A DNA stretch of 26,672 nucleotides. It comes from Acidobacteriota bacterium. Lineage in GTDB: Bacteria > Acidobacteriota > Aminicenantia > Aminicenantales > Saccharicenantaceae. Position 1 is the stretch's first letter. Every line of letters starts with the position of its first letter. The translations under genes were made by a program, and so were the position numbers. The DNA lies in contig DMVN01000063.1 of assembly GCA_003476685.1 (NCBI GenBank), positions 20,856-47,527 of the forward strand, read 5' to 3'. Shown in pieces: positions 16,009-23,944 of the stretch. Under the pieces are notes generated by a model that saw only the letters and a program-made list of their open reading frames with translations, searched no databases and was not told the DNA's origin.

Positions 16009-16119
16009 TTATGAGCTTAACCGGGCCCGACAACTTTCATTTTTTACAATTCAGTCTTTCTACTTTTTTATTTTTACCTATTTTTATTTTTAGCCATTTC
16101 AGAAATTGGGGGTGACTCC

Positions 16120-17202
16120 ATGAGCAACAATTTTTTTAAGCTAAATCAGGCAATAGCGATGACCGGCCTGAGCATCTTGGTCTTAAGTGTGCTGACAGCC
16201 TGGGGACCGTTTCTTCTGGCCCAGCGCCAGCAAGCAAAAGTCATTCCCTTGCCCGAGCTGGAATCGGCCTCTCTTGTCCGGGCTGAGCATGGAAAAATCT
16301 ACATCCAGGATAAAAAGGATATCGCTGTTTATTCCTTTGATACCGGCCGCTACCTGAAACGTATTGGTCATGCTGGCCAGGGACCCGGGGAGTTCACCTT
16401 TCTGGGTTCTTTTTGCCTGGTTGGCGACCAGCTGATCGCTGCCGATATCGGTAAAACGCTTATTTTTTCGGCTGATGGCGAATATCTTGGACAGGTTATC
16501 CCTCCATCGCGAATCATGAGATTTCCGTACCTTCCGGTGGGCCATCATTTCATCGGCGTCCCTCTGGAAAGAAAGGAAGATGGTACTGAATTACCATTAA
16601 CGCTCATCGTTTACGATCAGGATGGAAAGCCAGTCAAGCGCCTCCTTGAAGTTCCTGACGTGCTGCCGCCACCGCCGCCAAGGCCAGGAGCTTCTTTGCC
16701 TTCGGGCAAAATGAAAAATCTGATGGTCAGAGAATATTTTGATTACCTGGTCTATGATAAAAAAATTTTCGTAGCTGACTCCACCAAAGGCCTGTCTATA
16801 TCGGTATTTGATGAAGCCGGAAATTTACTTTATGAAATCCGCCATCCGGTTGACAGAATAAAGGTGACAAAAGAGTATCAGGAAAAGATTATCAATAATT
16901 TAACAGAGATTTTCCGGCAGAATAACCAGCCCATCTTCCCCGATTATTTCCCTGCCTTTGTGGCCATGAAAATTGACGGAGGGAAAATTTATGTGGTAAC
17001 CTCGGCCAGAAAGGGCAATTTCAACGAGGTAATTGTTATGGATCTAAGCGGCAGAATTCTGGAAAGAAGTTTCCGCTTCCCGAAGGAAATTGGCTACTTT
17101 GTTCCTAATTCTTTCGCCCAGAGCTTTGGTGTTGAACAGGGAACATTTGTTTGGGTGGAATATAACGAGCCTGCCGCTCAGTACGAACTCCATATTTATT
17201 GA
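16120..17202 (+). CDS. Secreted 6-bladed beta-propeller protein (second of three)
   Basis: A 360-residue exported protein. The signal peptide spans about 1-35 (hydrophobic core around 14-33, ending FLLAQ). Blade strands follow, including HGKIYIQDKKDIAVYSFDT, SADGEYLGQV, DQDGKPVKRLLEV and DEAGNLLYEI, with the family segment AGQGPGEFTFLGSF near 85-98. A proline-rich insert (PPPPPRPG) lies near residue 190. Its likely role is the same as its neighbours: a periplasmic or surface binding module with unknown ligand. GGGGGTG lies upstream of ATG 16120. It is separated from the first propeller gene by repeat copy A and followed 72 bp later by the third. Confidence 0.87.
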   Translation: MSNNFFKLNQAIAMTGLSILVLSVLTAWGPFLLAQRQQAKVIPLPELESASLVRAEHGKIYIQDKKDIAVYSFDTGRYLKRIGHAGQGPGEFTFLGSFCLVGDQLIAADIGKTLIFSADGEYLGQVIPPSRIMRFPYLPVGHHFIGVPLERKEDGTELPLTLIVYDQDGKPVKRLLEVPDVLPPPPPRPGASLPSGKMKNLMVREYFDYLVYDKKIFVADSTKGLSISVFDEAGNLLYEIRHPVDRIKVTKEYQEKIINNLTEIFRQNNQPIFPDYFPAFVAMKIDGGKIYVVTSARKGNFNEVIVMDLSGRILERSFRFPKEIGYFVPNSFAQSFGVEQGTFVWVEYNEPAAQYELHIY

Positions 17203-17274
17203 CAATTTAAGTTTATTAATAATTTGAGAAAATAAATTGAAAATAGAGGAAAGCACTTGTCCTAGGAGGGGAAA

Positions 17275-18348
17275 ATGAAGGTTATAAAAAAAAGGCCTGC
17301 CACTTCCTGTCTTTTAGCCATTGGCTTTTTTGTTTTTTCCTTTTGGCCGGCAGCAGCTGAAAAGCCTGTCCCCAAACTTTCCCTTTTTCCGCCTTGTTTT
17401 GAAGAAAAAATTCCAGTTATCAACCTCAAGCTGCTCCGGCTCTTTCCCTCCAGTGCACCAGATAAAGACAATATATTCTTTTCTCAATTATGGTCACTGG
17501 CCACCGATAAATCCCAGCACATAGCACTTCTGGATGTTAGGCAAAAGAATGTATATGTTTTTTCCAATGATGGACGTTTGAAATCAACTTTCGGGAAAAG
17601 TGGTCAAGGACCCGGTGAGTTTTCTTATCCGCGTAAAATTGGTTTCTACCACGGGTCCCTGTTTGTATTGGACCCCGGCGGATACCGTCTGCAGTTTTTT
17701 GACCTGGATGGAAAGTTACTCAAATCAATTAAACTCGCTAATTTTTATTCAGATATTTTTATTTCCGAAGAAGGTAAATTTTTCTGCACCCGTGGCGTAA
17801 AAACCGATCAATCGCACCTGGTAGATGTGCTGGATGGGGATGGCACGGTCCAATACTCTTTCGGAGAAACGATAAAAATGGGCCAGATTCCCCCTGGTCT
17901 GTTGAATGATTTTATAATAATCGGGCTGAGTAACCGATCGGTCATGCTTGCTTCTCGAACTACTGGAGATATAAGAATTTATGATTACAAGGGACAACTG
18001 GTCAAGGAAATTGATGATATAAAAGAATTGCTGAGAGATGTGCGAGCCGCTAACATCAAGAGCTTCAGTAACTTTAAACCCGGTCAGAGCCCTGTCTTTC
18101 CTTTATTTGAGGCCGCGAAAGCCTCAGGGCAGTCTGTCTATTTTGTAAGAAGCACGGCTTTATTTTATGAGTTGATAGAATTGAACCAGGATTATAAAAT
18201 CAGCAATCGTTTTGTTTACAGGAACAAAGCGGGGTTATGCCCTGACTTTGAAATTTTAGCTTCTGCGACCGATAACAATTTTGAGATATTTCTAATTGAG
18301 CTGACCCCTGAGACCAATAGGGTGCTGGTTTTAAGGCCAGAAAAATAG
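17275..18348 (+). CDS. Secreted 6-bladed beta-propeller protein (third of three)
   Basis: A 357-residue exported protein with a clear signal peptide (basic n-region, hydrophobic 13-24, AAAE cleavage region near 25-29). Blade strands include SNDGRLKSTFG, DLDGKLLKSI, DGDGTVQYSFG and DYKGQLVKEID, with the family segment SGQGPGEFSYPRKI near 111-124. It is clearly homologous in layout to the two preceding proteins but well diverged from them, so the duplications are old. A strong ribosome site (AGGAGGGG) precedes ATG 17275. The 13 bases around the TAG stop codon are duplicated immediately downstream, where repeat copy B begins. Confidence 0.87.
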   Translation: MKVIKKRPATSCLLAIGFFVFSFWPAAAEKPVPKLSLFPPCFEEKIPVINLKLLRLFPSSAPDKDNIFFSQLWSLATDKSQHIALLDVRQKNVYVFSNDGRLKSTFGKSGQGPGEFSYPRKIGFYHGSLFVLDPGGYRLQFFDLDGKLLKSIKLANFYSDIFISEEGKFFCTRGVKTDQSHLVDVLDGDGTVQYSFGETIKMGQIPPGLLNDFIIIGLSNRSVMLASRTTGDIRIYDYKGQLVKEIDDIKELLRDVRAANIKSFSNFKPGQSPVFPLFEAAKASGQSVYFVRSTALFYELIELNQDYKISNRFVYRNKAGLCPDFEILASATDNNFEIFLIELTPETNRVLVLRPEK

Positions 18349-18420
18349 TGCAGAAAAAATAGTGACGTCCTACACCTTTCCTAATTTTCCTGGAAAGAAA
18401 TTTCCAAAATTGGGGACACT
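18338..18420. repeat. Dispersed GGGGACAC repeat, copy B, with junction duplication
   Basis: CAGAAAAATAGTG (18338-18350, containing the propeller stop codon) is repeated at 18351-18364 with one extra A. The body then aligns with the right half of copy A (GACGTCCTACACCTTTCC, TAATTTTC, GAAAGAAATTT) and ends in AAAATTGGGGACACTT, a second GGGGACAC core. Confidence 0.7.
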
Positions 18421-18579
18421 TCTCAGCCCGGCTGTGGCAGTTGACTTTTTAATCCCCAGAAAAGCTTTTTAAAATGAAGTTTTAAAAAAGATTTGCCGTT
18501 GAATTGAAGGTAGATGGCGCTGTTATTTTTGCTCATTCATGCAAAAAAATTGGCAAATGCCTGGGGTGACACCAGTTGT

Positions 18580-18654
18580 ATGGCGAATTTGATATTGTAT
18601 CACCAGCTTTTGCATAAAAAATAAATTGGGGAATGAGTATTGTGTCCCCCGTTT
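18580..18654 (-). repeat. Dispersed GGGGACAC repeat, copies F and G
   Basis: Copy F (18635-18654) is the exact reverse complement of the 20-mer in copy D. Copy G (18580-18604) is a degenerate version, GGTGATACAATATCAAATTC on the minus strand. F ends four bases before ATG 18659, an in-frame but poorly supported start for the permease. Confidence 0.6.
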
Positions 18655-18677
18655 TTTTATGGTAACCATCAGAGCAC

Positions 18678-18682
18678 AGGAG
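18678..18682 (+). promoter_or_regulatory. Ribosome binding site that sets the permease start
   Basis: AGGAG six bases before GTG 18689. The upstream in-frame candidates TTG 18626 and ATG 18659 lie in or beside a repeat and have no such site. Confidence 0.65.
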
Positions 18683-18688
18683 AATGGA

Positions 18689-20098
18689 GTGAATAGCCAG
18701 CCAGTTCCTGAGCCTTCTAAGCTGCTGCGGAAGCTGAACCTGCTTGATACGACTTTTCTGGTAATAGGGGCGGTCGTCGGTTCCGGGATATTCCTGACAA
18801 CCGGCTTTATCGCCGAATACCTCCCCTCGCCTTGGCTGATCCTGGTGGTCTGGCTGCTGGGAGGATTCTTCGCCGTTAGCGGAGCCCTGTCCTTCGCCGA
18901 ACTGGGAGCCATGTACCCGCAGGCTGGCGGACAATATCTCTACCTGCGCCAGGCCTATGGCCCCTGGGCCGGGTTTCTCTACGGCTGGGGCTTTTTCTGG
19001 GTCATCGAGTGCGGCGGTATCGCCGCCCTGGCTGTGGGATTTGCCGAGTATTTCGGCTACTTCTTTCCCTCTCTATCAACCAGGACCTTCCTCTTACAAT
19101 GGAACATGGCCGGGCTTGAATATTCTCTATCCGCCGGACAGTTAATCGCCGTAGCTTCAATTTTGCTGCTTACGGCCATCAACTATCTCGGGATTAAGAG
19201 CGGAATCCTCGTCCAGAATATCTTCACCTTCCTGCGCCTGGCAGCCGTGGCCGTACTGGTTATCCTTGGTCTGACCATTGGCTCAAAGGCAGGCCTAACT
19301 TCTCCGGGCCAGCTGTTTTCAGGGGATACGACTTTCAACCTCAAGTTCTTTGGACTGGCCTTCATCGCTGTCCTGTGGACTTACGACGGCTGGTACGGCG
19401 TCAATTGCGCAGCCGGAGAGATAAAAAATCCAGGCCGGAACATACCATTAGGGCTTATCCTGGGCACATTGAGCGTCACCCTCATCTATTTCCTGGTAAA
19501 TATCGTCTATATCACTGCCCTGCCCGTGGAAGCGATGAAAGGGGTGGCCCGGATCGGAGAGGCCGCCTCAACCCAGCTTTTCGGCCCAACGGCCACCCAG
19601 TTCGTCTCGGCCACAATTATGATCTCGATTTTTGGCTGCCTGAGCGCCACCATTATCTACGGGCCGAGGGTTTACTATGCCATGGCCCAGGACCACTGTT
19701 TTTTCAGGAGCATGAAATTCGTTCATCCCAGGTATCGGGTCCCAACCAGGGCTATTGTCTGGCAGGGTATCTGGTCATCTCTGCTTTGCCTTACTGGAAC
19801 TTATAAGGACTTATATGAATATGTCGTCTTCACCCTGGTGATATTCTGGGGAGCCACCGGGCTGGCCGTCATCATCCTGCGACACAAACAGCCTGCGGTT
19901 CCCAGGCCTTATAAAGCCTGGGGATATCCCGTCCTTCCGCTGCTTTTTGTGCTGATAAACCTGGGAGTCTTTATAAATACCGTCTGGGCCCAGCCTTTCC
20001 GGTCGCTCATCGGGCTGGCCATCCTCCTGGCTGGAATCCCGGCTTTCCTCTACTGGAAATCGAAAGAGAAAGAAACAGACAACACTCCGGGTTTCTAA
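18689..20098 (+). CDS. APC-superfamily amino-acid permease
   Basis: A 469-residue inner-membrane transporter with about twelve hydrophobic segments, the usual length and topology for the amino acid-polyamine-organocation superfamily. The first segment carries the helix-break motif IGAVVGSGIF that binds the substrate carboxylate, and the second begins SFAELGAMYPQAGGQYLYLR, a pattern typical of APC and LAT-type exchangers. A cytosolic FVHPRYRVPTRA loop and a C-terminal RPYKAWGYPVLP are also family-like. The substrate cannot be told; amino-acid uptake or exchange is likely. The start is GTG 18689 with AGGAG upstream, which removes a repeat-derived N-terminus. A terminator-like hairpin overlaps the 3' end. 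Confidence 0.92.
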   Translation: MNSQPVPEPSKLLRKLNLLDTTFLVIGAVVGSGIFLTTGFIAEYLPSPWLILVVWLLGGFFAVSGALSFAELGAMYPQAGGQYLYLRQAYGPWAGFLYGWGFFWVIECGGIAALAVGFAEYFGYFFPSLSTRTFLLQWNMAGLEYSLSAGQLIAVASILLLTAINYLGIKSGILVQNIFTFLRLAAVAVLVILGLTIGSKAGLTSPGQLFSGDTTFNLKFFGLAFIAVLWTYDGWYGVNCAAGEIKNPGRNIPLGLILGTLSVTLIYFLVNIVYITALPVEAMKGVARIGEAASTQLFGPTATQFVSATIMISIFGCLSATIIYGPRVYYAMAQDHCFFRSMKFVHPRYRVPTRAIVWQGIWSSLLCLTGTYKDLYEYVVFTLVIFWGATGLAVIILRHKQPAVPRPYKAWGYPVLPLLFVLINLGVFINTVWAQPFRSLIGLAILLAGIPAFLYWKSKEKETDNTPGF

Positions 20099-20122
20099 GA
20101 GAGTGTCTGTTTTGTTATTTTT
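20073..20122 (+). terminator. Probable intrinsic terminator of the permease gene
   Basis: AAACAGA-CAA-CACTC (20073-20087) pairs with GAGTGTCTGTTT (20101-20112) as a 12-bp stem with a 3-base bulge and a 13-base loop, followed by TGTTATTTTT. The left arm lies inside the coding sequence. Confidence 0.5.
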
Positions 20123-20198
20123 AGTTATTTTGAAGAGCAGTGATTTACAATTATAAAGGTAAAGTTATCAAACTTGAGTTTCAAACTGGAGGGAAAGA

Positions 20199-21764
20199 AT
20201 GACCAGCGTTATAAAAAAATCTTTTCGACTCAGATTATCTGTAACCATTCTGGCCATAACACTTTTTTTAACATTATTAACACCGGCCGGGGCAGCAGGT
20301 TGGCCGAATTCTCTGGATCAGACTGTTTTTCCCGCTTCGCCCGAAAACCCGGTCAAGGTCGGCCTGTTTGGCATCGGCCTCAATACTTACTGGGGTCAGT
20401 TCGGCGGGCTGCGGGAACGGCTGGAAGGTTATCTGAAAAATATTGAAAAAGGGCTCAACTCAACCGGTGGCTGCGAGGTGGTGTCAGCCGGCCTGGTGGA
20501 CACGGTGGAGAAAGCCCGGCAGGCTGCGGCTCTCTTTAAATCCAGCAATGTCCGGATAATTTTTCTTTACGTCTCCACTTACGCTCTGTCTTCGACAGTT
20601 CTGCCGGTCGTCCAGGAAGCTAAAGTGCCGGTGATTGTTCTCAACCTGCAACCAGCAACGGCTATTGATTATAAGTGGTTTAATTCGCTGGGCGACCGCG
20701 GGAAGATGACCGGCGAGTGGTTAGCCTTCTGCCAGGCCTGCTCCGTTCCAGAAATCGCCAGCGTTTTCCATCGCTCTGGCGTAGATTTTCACCTGGTCAC
20801 GGGAACGCTTGACGACCAGGAAGCCTGGCAGGAGATAAACGAGTGGGTGGAAGCTGCCCGCGTGGCTGACACCCTTCGTCATACCAACCTGGGAATTCTC
20901 GGTCACTACTACAACGGCATGCTTGACGTTTACTCAGACCCAACTCAGTTAGCAGTCAGCCTTGGTCTGCACATTGAATTTCTGGAAATGGCTGAACTCC
21001 GGGAATTGCGGAAAAAAGTTGCGGCCAGAGAGGTTGAAGCTAAAATCCAGGAAATGCAGCGCGCCTTTAACCTCCTGCCTGAATGCTCCCGGGCTGAAAT
21101 TGAAAGAGCCGCTCGCACGGCCTGCGCCCTGGAGCGGCTGGTAGCGGAAAAGAAACTCGGCGCCGTGGCTTACTACTACGAAGGAACTCCAGGCAGTGAA
21201 GACGAAGACATCATCACTTCCATGATTGCGGGAAATTCGCTGCTCACCGCCCGCCACGTGCCCATGGCTGGAGAATGTGAAGTTAAAAACGCCGTGGCCA
21301 TGAAGATCATGGACGCTTTTGGTGCTGGTGGCTCTTTTACAGAATTCTACGCCATGGATTTTAAGGAAGATGTGGTGCTCATGGGCCACGATGGCCCCGG
21401 TCACGTCGCCATCGCTGAAGGTAAACCTCTGCTCAAACCGCTGGGAGTTTTTCACGGCAAGCCGGGTAAGGGTCTTTCCATAGAGATGAGGGTCAAGCAC
21501 GGACCGGTGACTCTGCTGTCTGTGGTCCAGACCAGAGACGGCCAGCTTAAACTCCTGGTGGCAGAAGGAGAATCAGTGCCCGGGCCAATTCTGGAAATCG
21601 GTAACACCAACAGCCGTTATAAATTTCCGCGGGGAGTCAAAGGCTTCGTGGACGCCTGGAGTAAAGAGGGCCCGGCCCATCACTGCGCTGTTGGTACCGG
21701 TCATATAGCTTCCAAAATCCAGAAGTTAGCCGCCATTCTGGGTGTGAAATTCGTTCTGGTCTAA
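20199..21764 (+). CDS. L-arabinose isomerase-like protein with export signal
   Basis: A 521-residue protein of the L-arabinose/L-fucose isomerase superfamily, closest in layout to AraA. Residues 1-33 form a typical signal peptide (basic start, hydrophobic core 13-28, AGAAG cleavage region). Candidate active-site residues equivalent to E. coli AraA E306, E333, H350 and H450 are E359 in GECEVKN, E382 in SFTEFY, H397 in MGHDGPGH, and H494/H495 in GPAHHCAVGTGH. AraA is normally cytoplasmic, so export is unusual. It may be a periplasmic sugar isomerase or a binding protein built on that fold. No arabinose kinase or epimerase gene is nearby. The start ATG 20199 has a GGAGGG site. Sugar substrate is unknown, so I give no gene symbol. 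Confidence 0.83.
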   Translation: MTSVIKKSFRLRLSVTILAITLFLTLLTPAGAAGWPNSLDQTVFPASPENPVKVGLFGIGLNTYWGQFGGLRERLEGYLKNIEKGLNSTGGCEVVSAGLVDTVEKARQAAALFKSSNVRIIFLYVSTYALSSTVLPVVQEAKVPVIVLNLQPATAIDYKWFNSLGDRGKMTGEWLAFCQACSVPEIASVFHRSGVDFHLVTGTLDDQEAWQEINEWVEAARVADTLRHTNLGILGHYYNGMLDVYSDPTQLAVSLGLHIEFLEMAELRELRKKVAAREVEAKIQEMQRAFNLLPECSRAEIERAARTACALERLVAEKKLGAVAYYYEGTPGSEDEDIITSMIAGNSLLTARHVPMAGECEVKNAVAMKIMDAFGAGGSFTEFYAMDFKEDVVLMGHDGPGHVAIAEGKPLLKPLGVFHGKPGKGLSIEMRVKHGPVTLLSVVQTRDGQLKLLVAEGESVPGPILEIGNTNSRYKFPRGVKGFVDAWSKEGPAHHCAVGTGHIASKIQKLAAILGVKFVLV

Positions 21765-21774
21765 GAACCAGAAC
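21753..21774 (+). terminator. Hairpin over the stop codon of the isomerase-like gene
   Basis: GTTCTGGT and ACCAGAAC form a perfect 8-bp stem with a 6-base loop holding the TAA stop codon. No T-run follows, so it may be a Rho-type or mRNA-stabilising structure instead of an intrinsic terminator. Confidence 0.35.
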
Positions 21775-21898
21775 TGTAAGCAGCTTCTTGAATTTTCAAT
21801 AATTATGCTTGCAATATTGATAATTTTGCAGGTGTTCTTTTTAACTTATCTATCCTTCTGGCTTATTCCGAAACCGCCACGGGAATTACTGTAACCTA

Positions 21899-21915
21899 AT
21901 CAATAAATTATTGAT
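21899..21915. promoter_or_regulatory. Perfect 8-bp palindrome upstream of the SGNH hydrolase gene
   Basis: ATCAATAA and TTATTGAT flank a single A, about 90 bases before the gene start. Its form suits a dimeric regulator operator. AT-rich composition makes chance occurrence more likely than for a mixed sequence. Confidence 0.4.
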
Positions 21916-21957
21916 ATAGAATGATTTAGCCCGCTACAAGGCCGGGCAAAAAATTTC

Positions 21958-21983
21958 TTGACACCACCAACAGAAATTATAAT
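21958..21983 (+). promoter_or_regulatory. Weak promoter candidate for the SGNH hydrolase gene
   Basis: An exact TTGACA and an exact TATAAT lie only 14 bases apart, shorter than the 16-18 usually needed. They sit just before the ribosome site AAAGGAGG and may be coincidental. Confidence 0.3.
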
Positions 21984-22006
21984 CATATAGTTAAAGGAGG
22001 GCCAAG

Positions 22007-23635
22007 ATGTCTAATAGGAAAAAAGGGTGCATTCTTTTCTTTTTTCTGGCAGGGCTGGCTGCCACAGCCATGATTTTTTGTTGGCCAGCGGCCGGTCAGG
22101 AGCGACTAGGGGCCAAGAAAACCAGCCTCCGGACCAATTCCTGGTTGTTCCTCCCCCGGACGACGCTGCTGGCAGTGGGCGACAGCCTGACCCAGGGCAC
22201 CAGGGACGCCACCAATAACCAATACTTTTTGCAGAACGCCTACCTGCAAAGGGTAGCCAGCAAACTGAGTCTGGTCTTGCCGCTGAAATTCAGTCAGGCC
22301 TGGCTTGATGTCAACGGTAACCGCCTTAATCCCCTGACCGTTCCCACTAACCTTGGCGTGGACGGAGAAGACATCTTTTCGGTGGAAGGTTATGAATATT
22401 ACAAGCGGGCTGGCAGCAGTTCCAATTATGTTTCATCCGATTATCTCTGCGACCGGCTTCAGCCCTATCTTTTTACCGATATGCACGACAAAGTTCTCTA
22501 CCCCATTAACATCCTGGCCGGAAAACCGGTTAGCCAGATTGACGCTCTCATCTGGCATCTGAATAACCGCACGGGTCCAGCCATTGTCACCTTCTGGGTC
22601 GGCAACAACGATGCCGCCCTGTCCACCCTCGGTCTTGGAGGGAAGAACCCCCAGTACCTGCCTATTCCCTTTGACCAGATTAAGGACAAGCTCAAACCGG
22701 TAGTCAGCTATTTGCTGAATTACGGAAAAAATCAAGGGGCCATTGCTTTTGACCCTTACACCGCTGCCCATATCGAACACAACCTGACCGATACCAGCGA
22801 TTTCTCTAACCAGCTCAACCGTCTGGTCACCAGAATCAACCTGAACCGCACCGGGGTCCAATATTTCTTCCTTACTTATCCTTACTACCAGGAAGTTGGC
22901 TATTTAATGGGAAATGAAGACCTGGAGTTCTATCTCAGCAAGCTGGGGTATTCCATCCCGGAAAGCTTTAACGGTCGGGTTTCACTACTGACGTTTTTCT
23001 GCCTTTATGCTCTGGTCAAGGAAGGAGAAGTGAGCCGGGTTCCCCTCATTCTTGGCAATGATGGTCTGGTGATGAGCGGCTATGAGTCTCTAACCATCAA
23101 AAATCGGATTGACTATTTTAATGCCATTATCTCAATGCTCAACGGAAGACCAAATGTGCACATCGTGCCAACTGGTGATAAATTGAATAAAGCTTTTTCC
23201 ACCGGACTGCAGGTTAATGGCTACACCCTGACCAGAAACTGGGGCCGCGGGGGTTCTTTTTCCCTGGACGGCGTTCACCCCGGACATACCGTCCAGGCCC
23301 ACATTGCCAACATCCTGCTGGATGAAATAAACAAGTCTCTGGGGCTTAATGCCCCGTTGTGGGACCTGGCTTCAGTGCTGGCTTCTGACCCTTACGTTGA
23401 TTTTGATGGCGATGGCTGGGTGGCCGGTCCTAACCTTCCGGCATCAGGACGGACAAAAATACTCTATCTATTTAAGGACTATCAGGAAGGAGTTCAGGGA
23501 CCAGCGGTTATTGATACTATGACGCCGGGTGAGGTCTGGTCGCTCATCTCCGACGCCCTGCTGGAAGAGATTCTGGGCATTTCCTTAATCCGGACGGAAG
23601 CTGAAAGAATCGGGGTCGTGCCACTGAAGAAATAA
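22007..23635 (+). CDS. Secreted SGNH/GDSL-family hydrolase
   Basis: A 542-residue exported protein: signal peptide about 1-30, then an SGNH hydrolase domain. Catalytic blocks are visible in order: AVGDSLTQG with nucleophile S60, NLGVDGED (Gly of block II) near 115-122, GNND at 199-202 (block III Asn), and DGVHP with D421 and H424 (block V). Such enzymes hydrolyse ester bonds in lipids, acetylated glycans or other esters. The domain is larger than usual because of an insert between blocks III and V. After it, D465-x-D467-x-D469-G matches a DxDxDG calcium-loop. AAAGGAGG precedes ATG 22007. It appears to be a single-gene unit. The substrate is unknown. Confidence 0.88.
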   Translation: MSNRKKGCILFFFLAGLAATAMIFCWPAAGQERLGAKKTSLRTNSWLFLPRTTLLAVGDSLTQGTRDATNNQYFLQNAYLQRVASKLSLVLPLKFSQAWLDVNGNRLNPLTVPTNLGVDGEDIFSVEGYEYYKRAGSSSNYVSSDYLCDRLQPYLFTDMHDKVLYPINILAGKPVSQIDALIWHLNNRTGPAIVTFWVGNNDAALSTLGLGGKNPQYLPIPFDQIKDKLKPVVSYLLNYGKNQGAIAFDPYTAAHIEHNLTDTSDFSNQLNRLVTRINLNRTGVQYFFLTYPYYQEVGYLMGNEDLEFYLSKLGYSIPESFNGRVSLLTFFCLYALVKEGEVSRVPLILGNDGLVMSGYESLTIKNRIDYFNAIISMLNGRPNVHIVPTGDKLNKAFSTGLQVNGYTLTRNWGRGGSFSLDGVHPGHTVQAHIANILLDEINKSLGLNAPLWDLASVLASDPYVDFDGDGWVAGPNLPASGRTKILYLFKDYQEGVQGPAVIDTMTPGEVWSLISDALLEEILGISLIRTEAERIGVVPLKK

Positions 23636-23944
23636 ATTTCTTTCAGATGGCAGCCTGCAAGAAACAAGGCTCGGGGCTTAAAAAAACTTACCAAATTTAA
23701 ATAGCTCAATGCTGAAAGGCGCTGGCAGCTTATCTCTTAAGAAGGAGGTAATTTTTTAAGTATCAACCTGCTGAAATTTTCTCCCGACTCATTGTCTATC
23801 AAAATGAAGACCCGGCGGGGAGAAAAGGCATCATCTCGGCTGGACTAAAAGTGCCGTTAATTCTTGTATTTATTAAAACTGAGGGAAAAGCTAAAATCTT
23901 AATGGCTAAAGGCTTATAATTCAAAGAATTTCCAGGAGGGCTAA
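23636..23944. other. Intergenic region with an orphan ribosome-site-like sequence
   Basis: The 309 bp hold no supported gene. AAGAAGGAGGTAA at 23740-23752 looks like a strong ribosome site but has no start codon at a usable distance. TATAAT at 23915-23920 lacks a matching -35 box. Confidence 0.45.

Larger units (their letters stand above)
18349..18688. other. Repeat-filled intergenic region
   Basis: The 340 bp between the third propeller gene and the permease hold copy B at the left end and copies G and F (both inverted) at the right end. No gene is supported. The region resembles a small repeat cluster rather than a simple promoter region. Confidence 0.55.

Noticed and set aside
17202..17228. 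TTGACA just after the second propeller gene as a promoter for the third
   Set aside because: The nearest -10-like box (TAATTT) is only 15 bases away and weak; cotranscription across the 72-bp gap is as likely.
18626..18688. Longer permease N-terminus starting at TTG 18626 or ATG 18659
   Set aside because: The extra codons come from repeat copy F and there is no ribosome site; GTG 18689 has AGGAG at ideal spacing.
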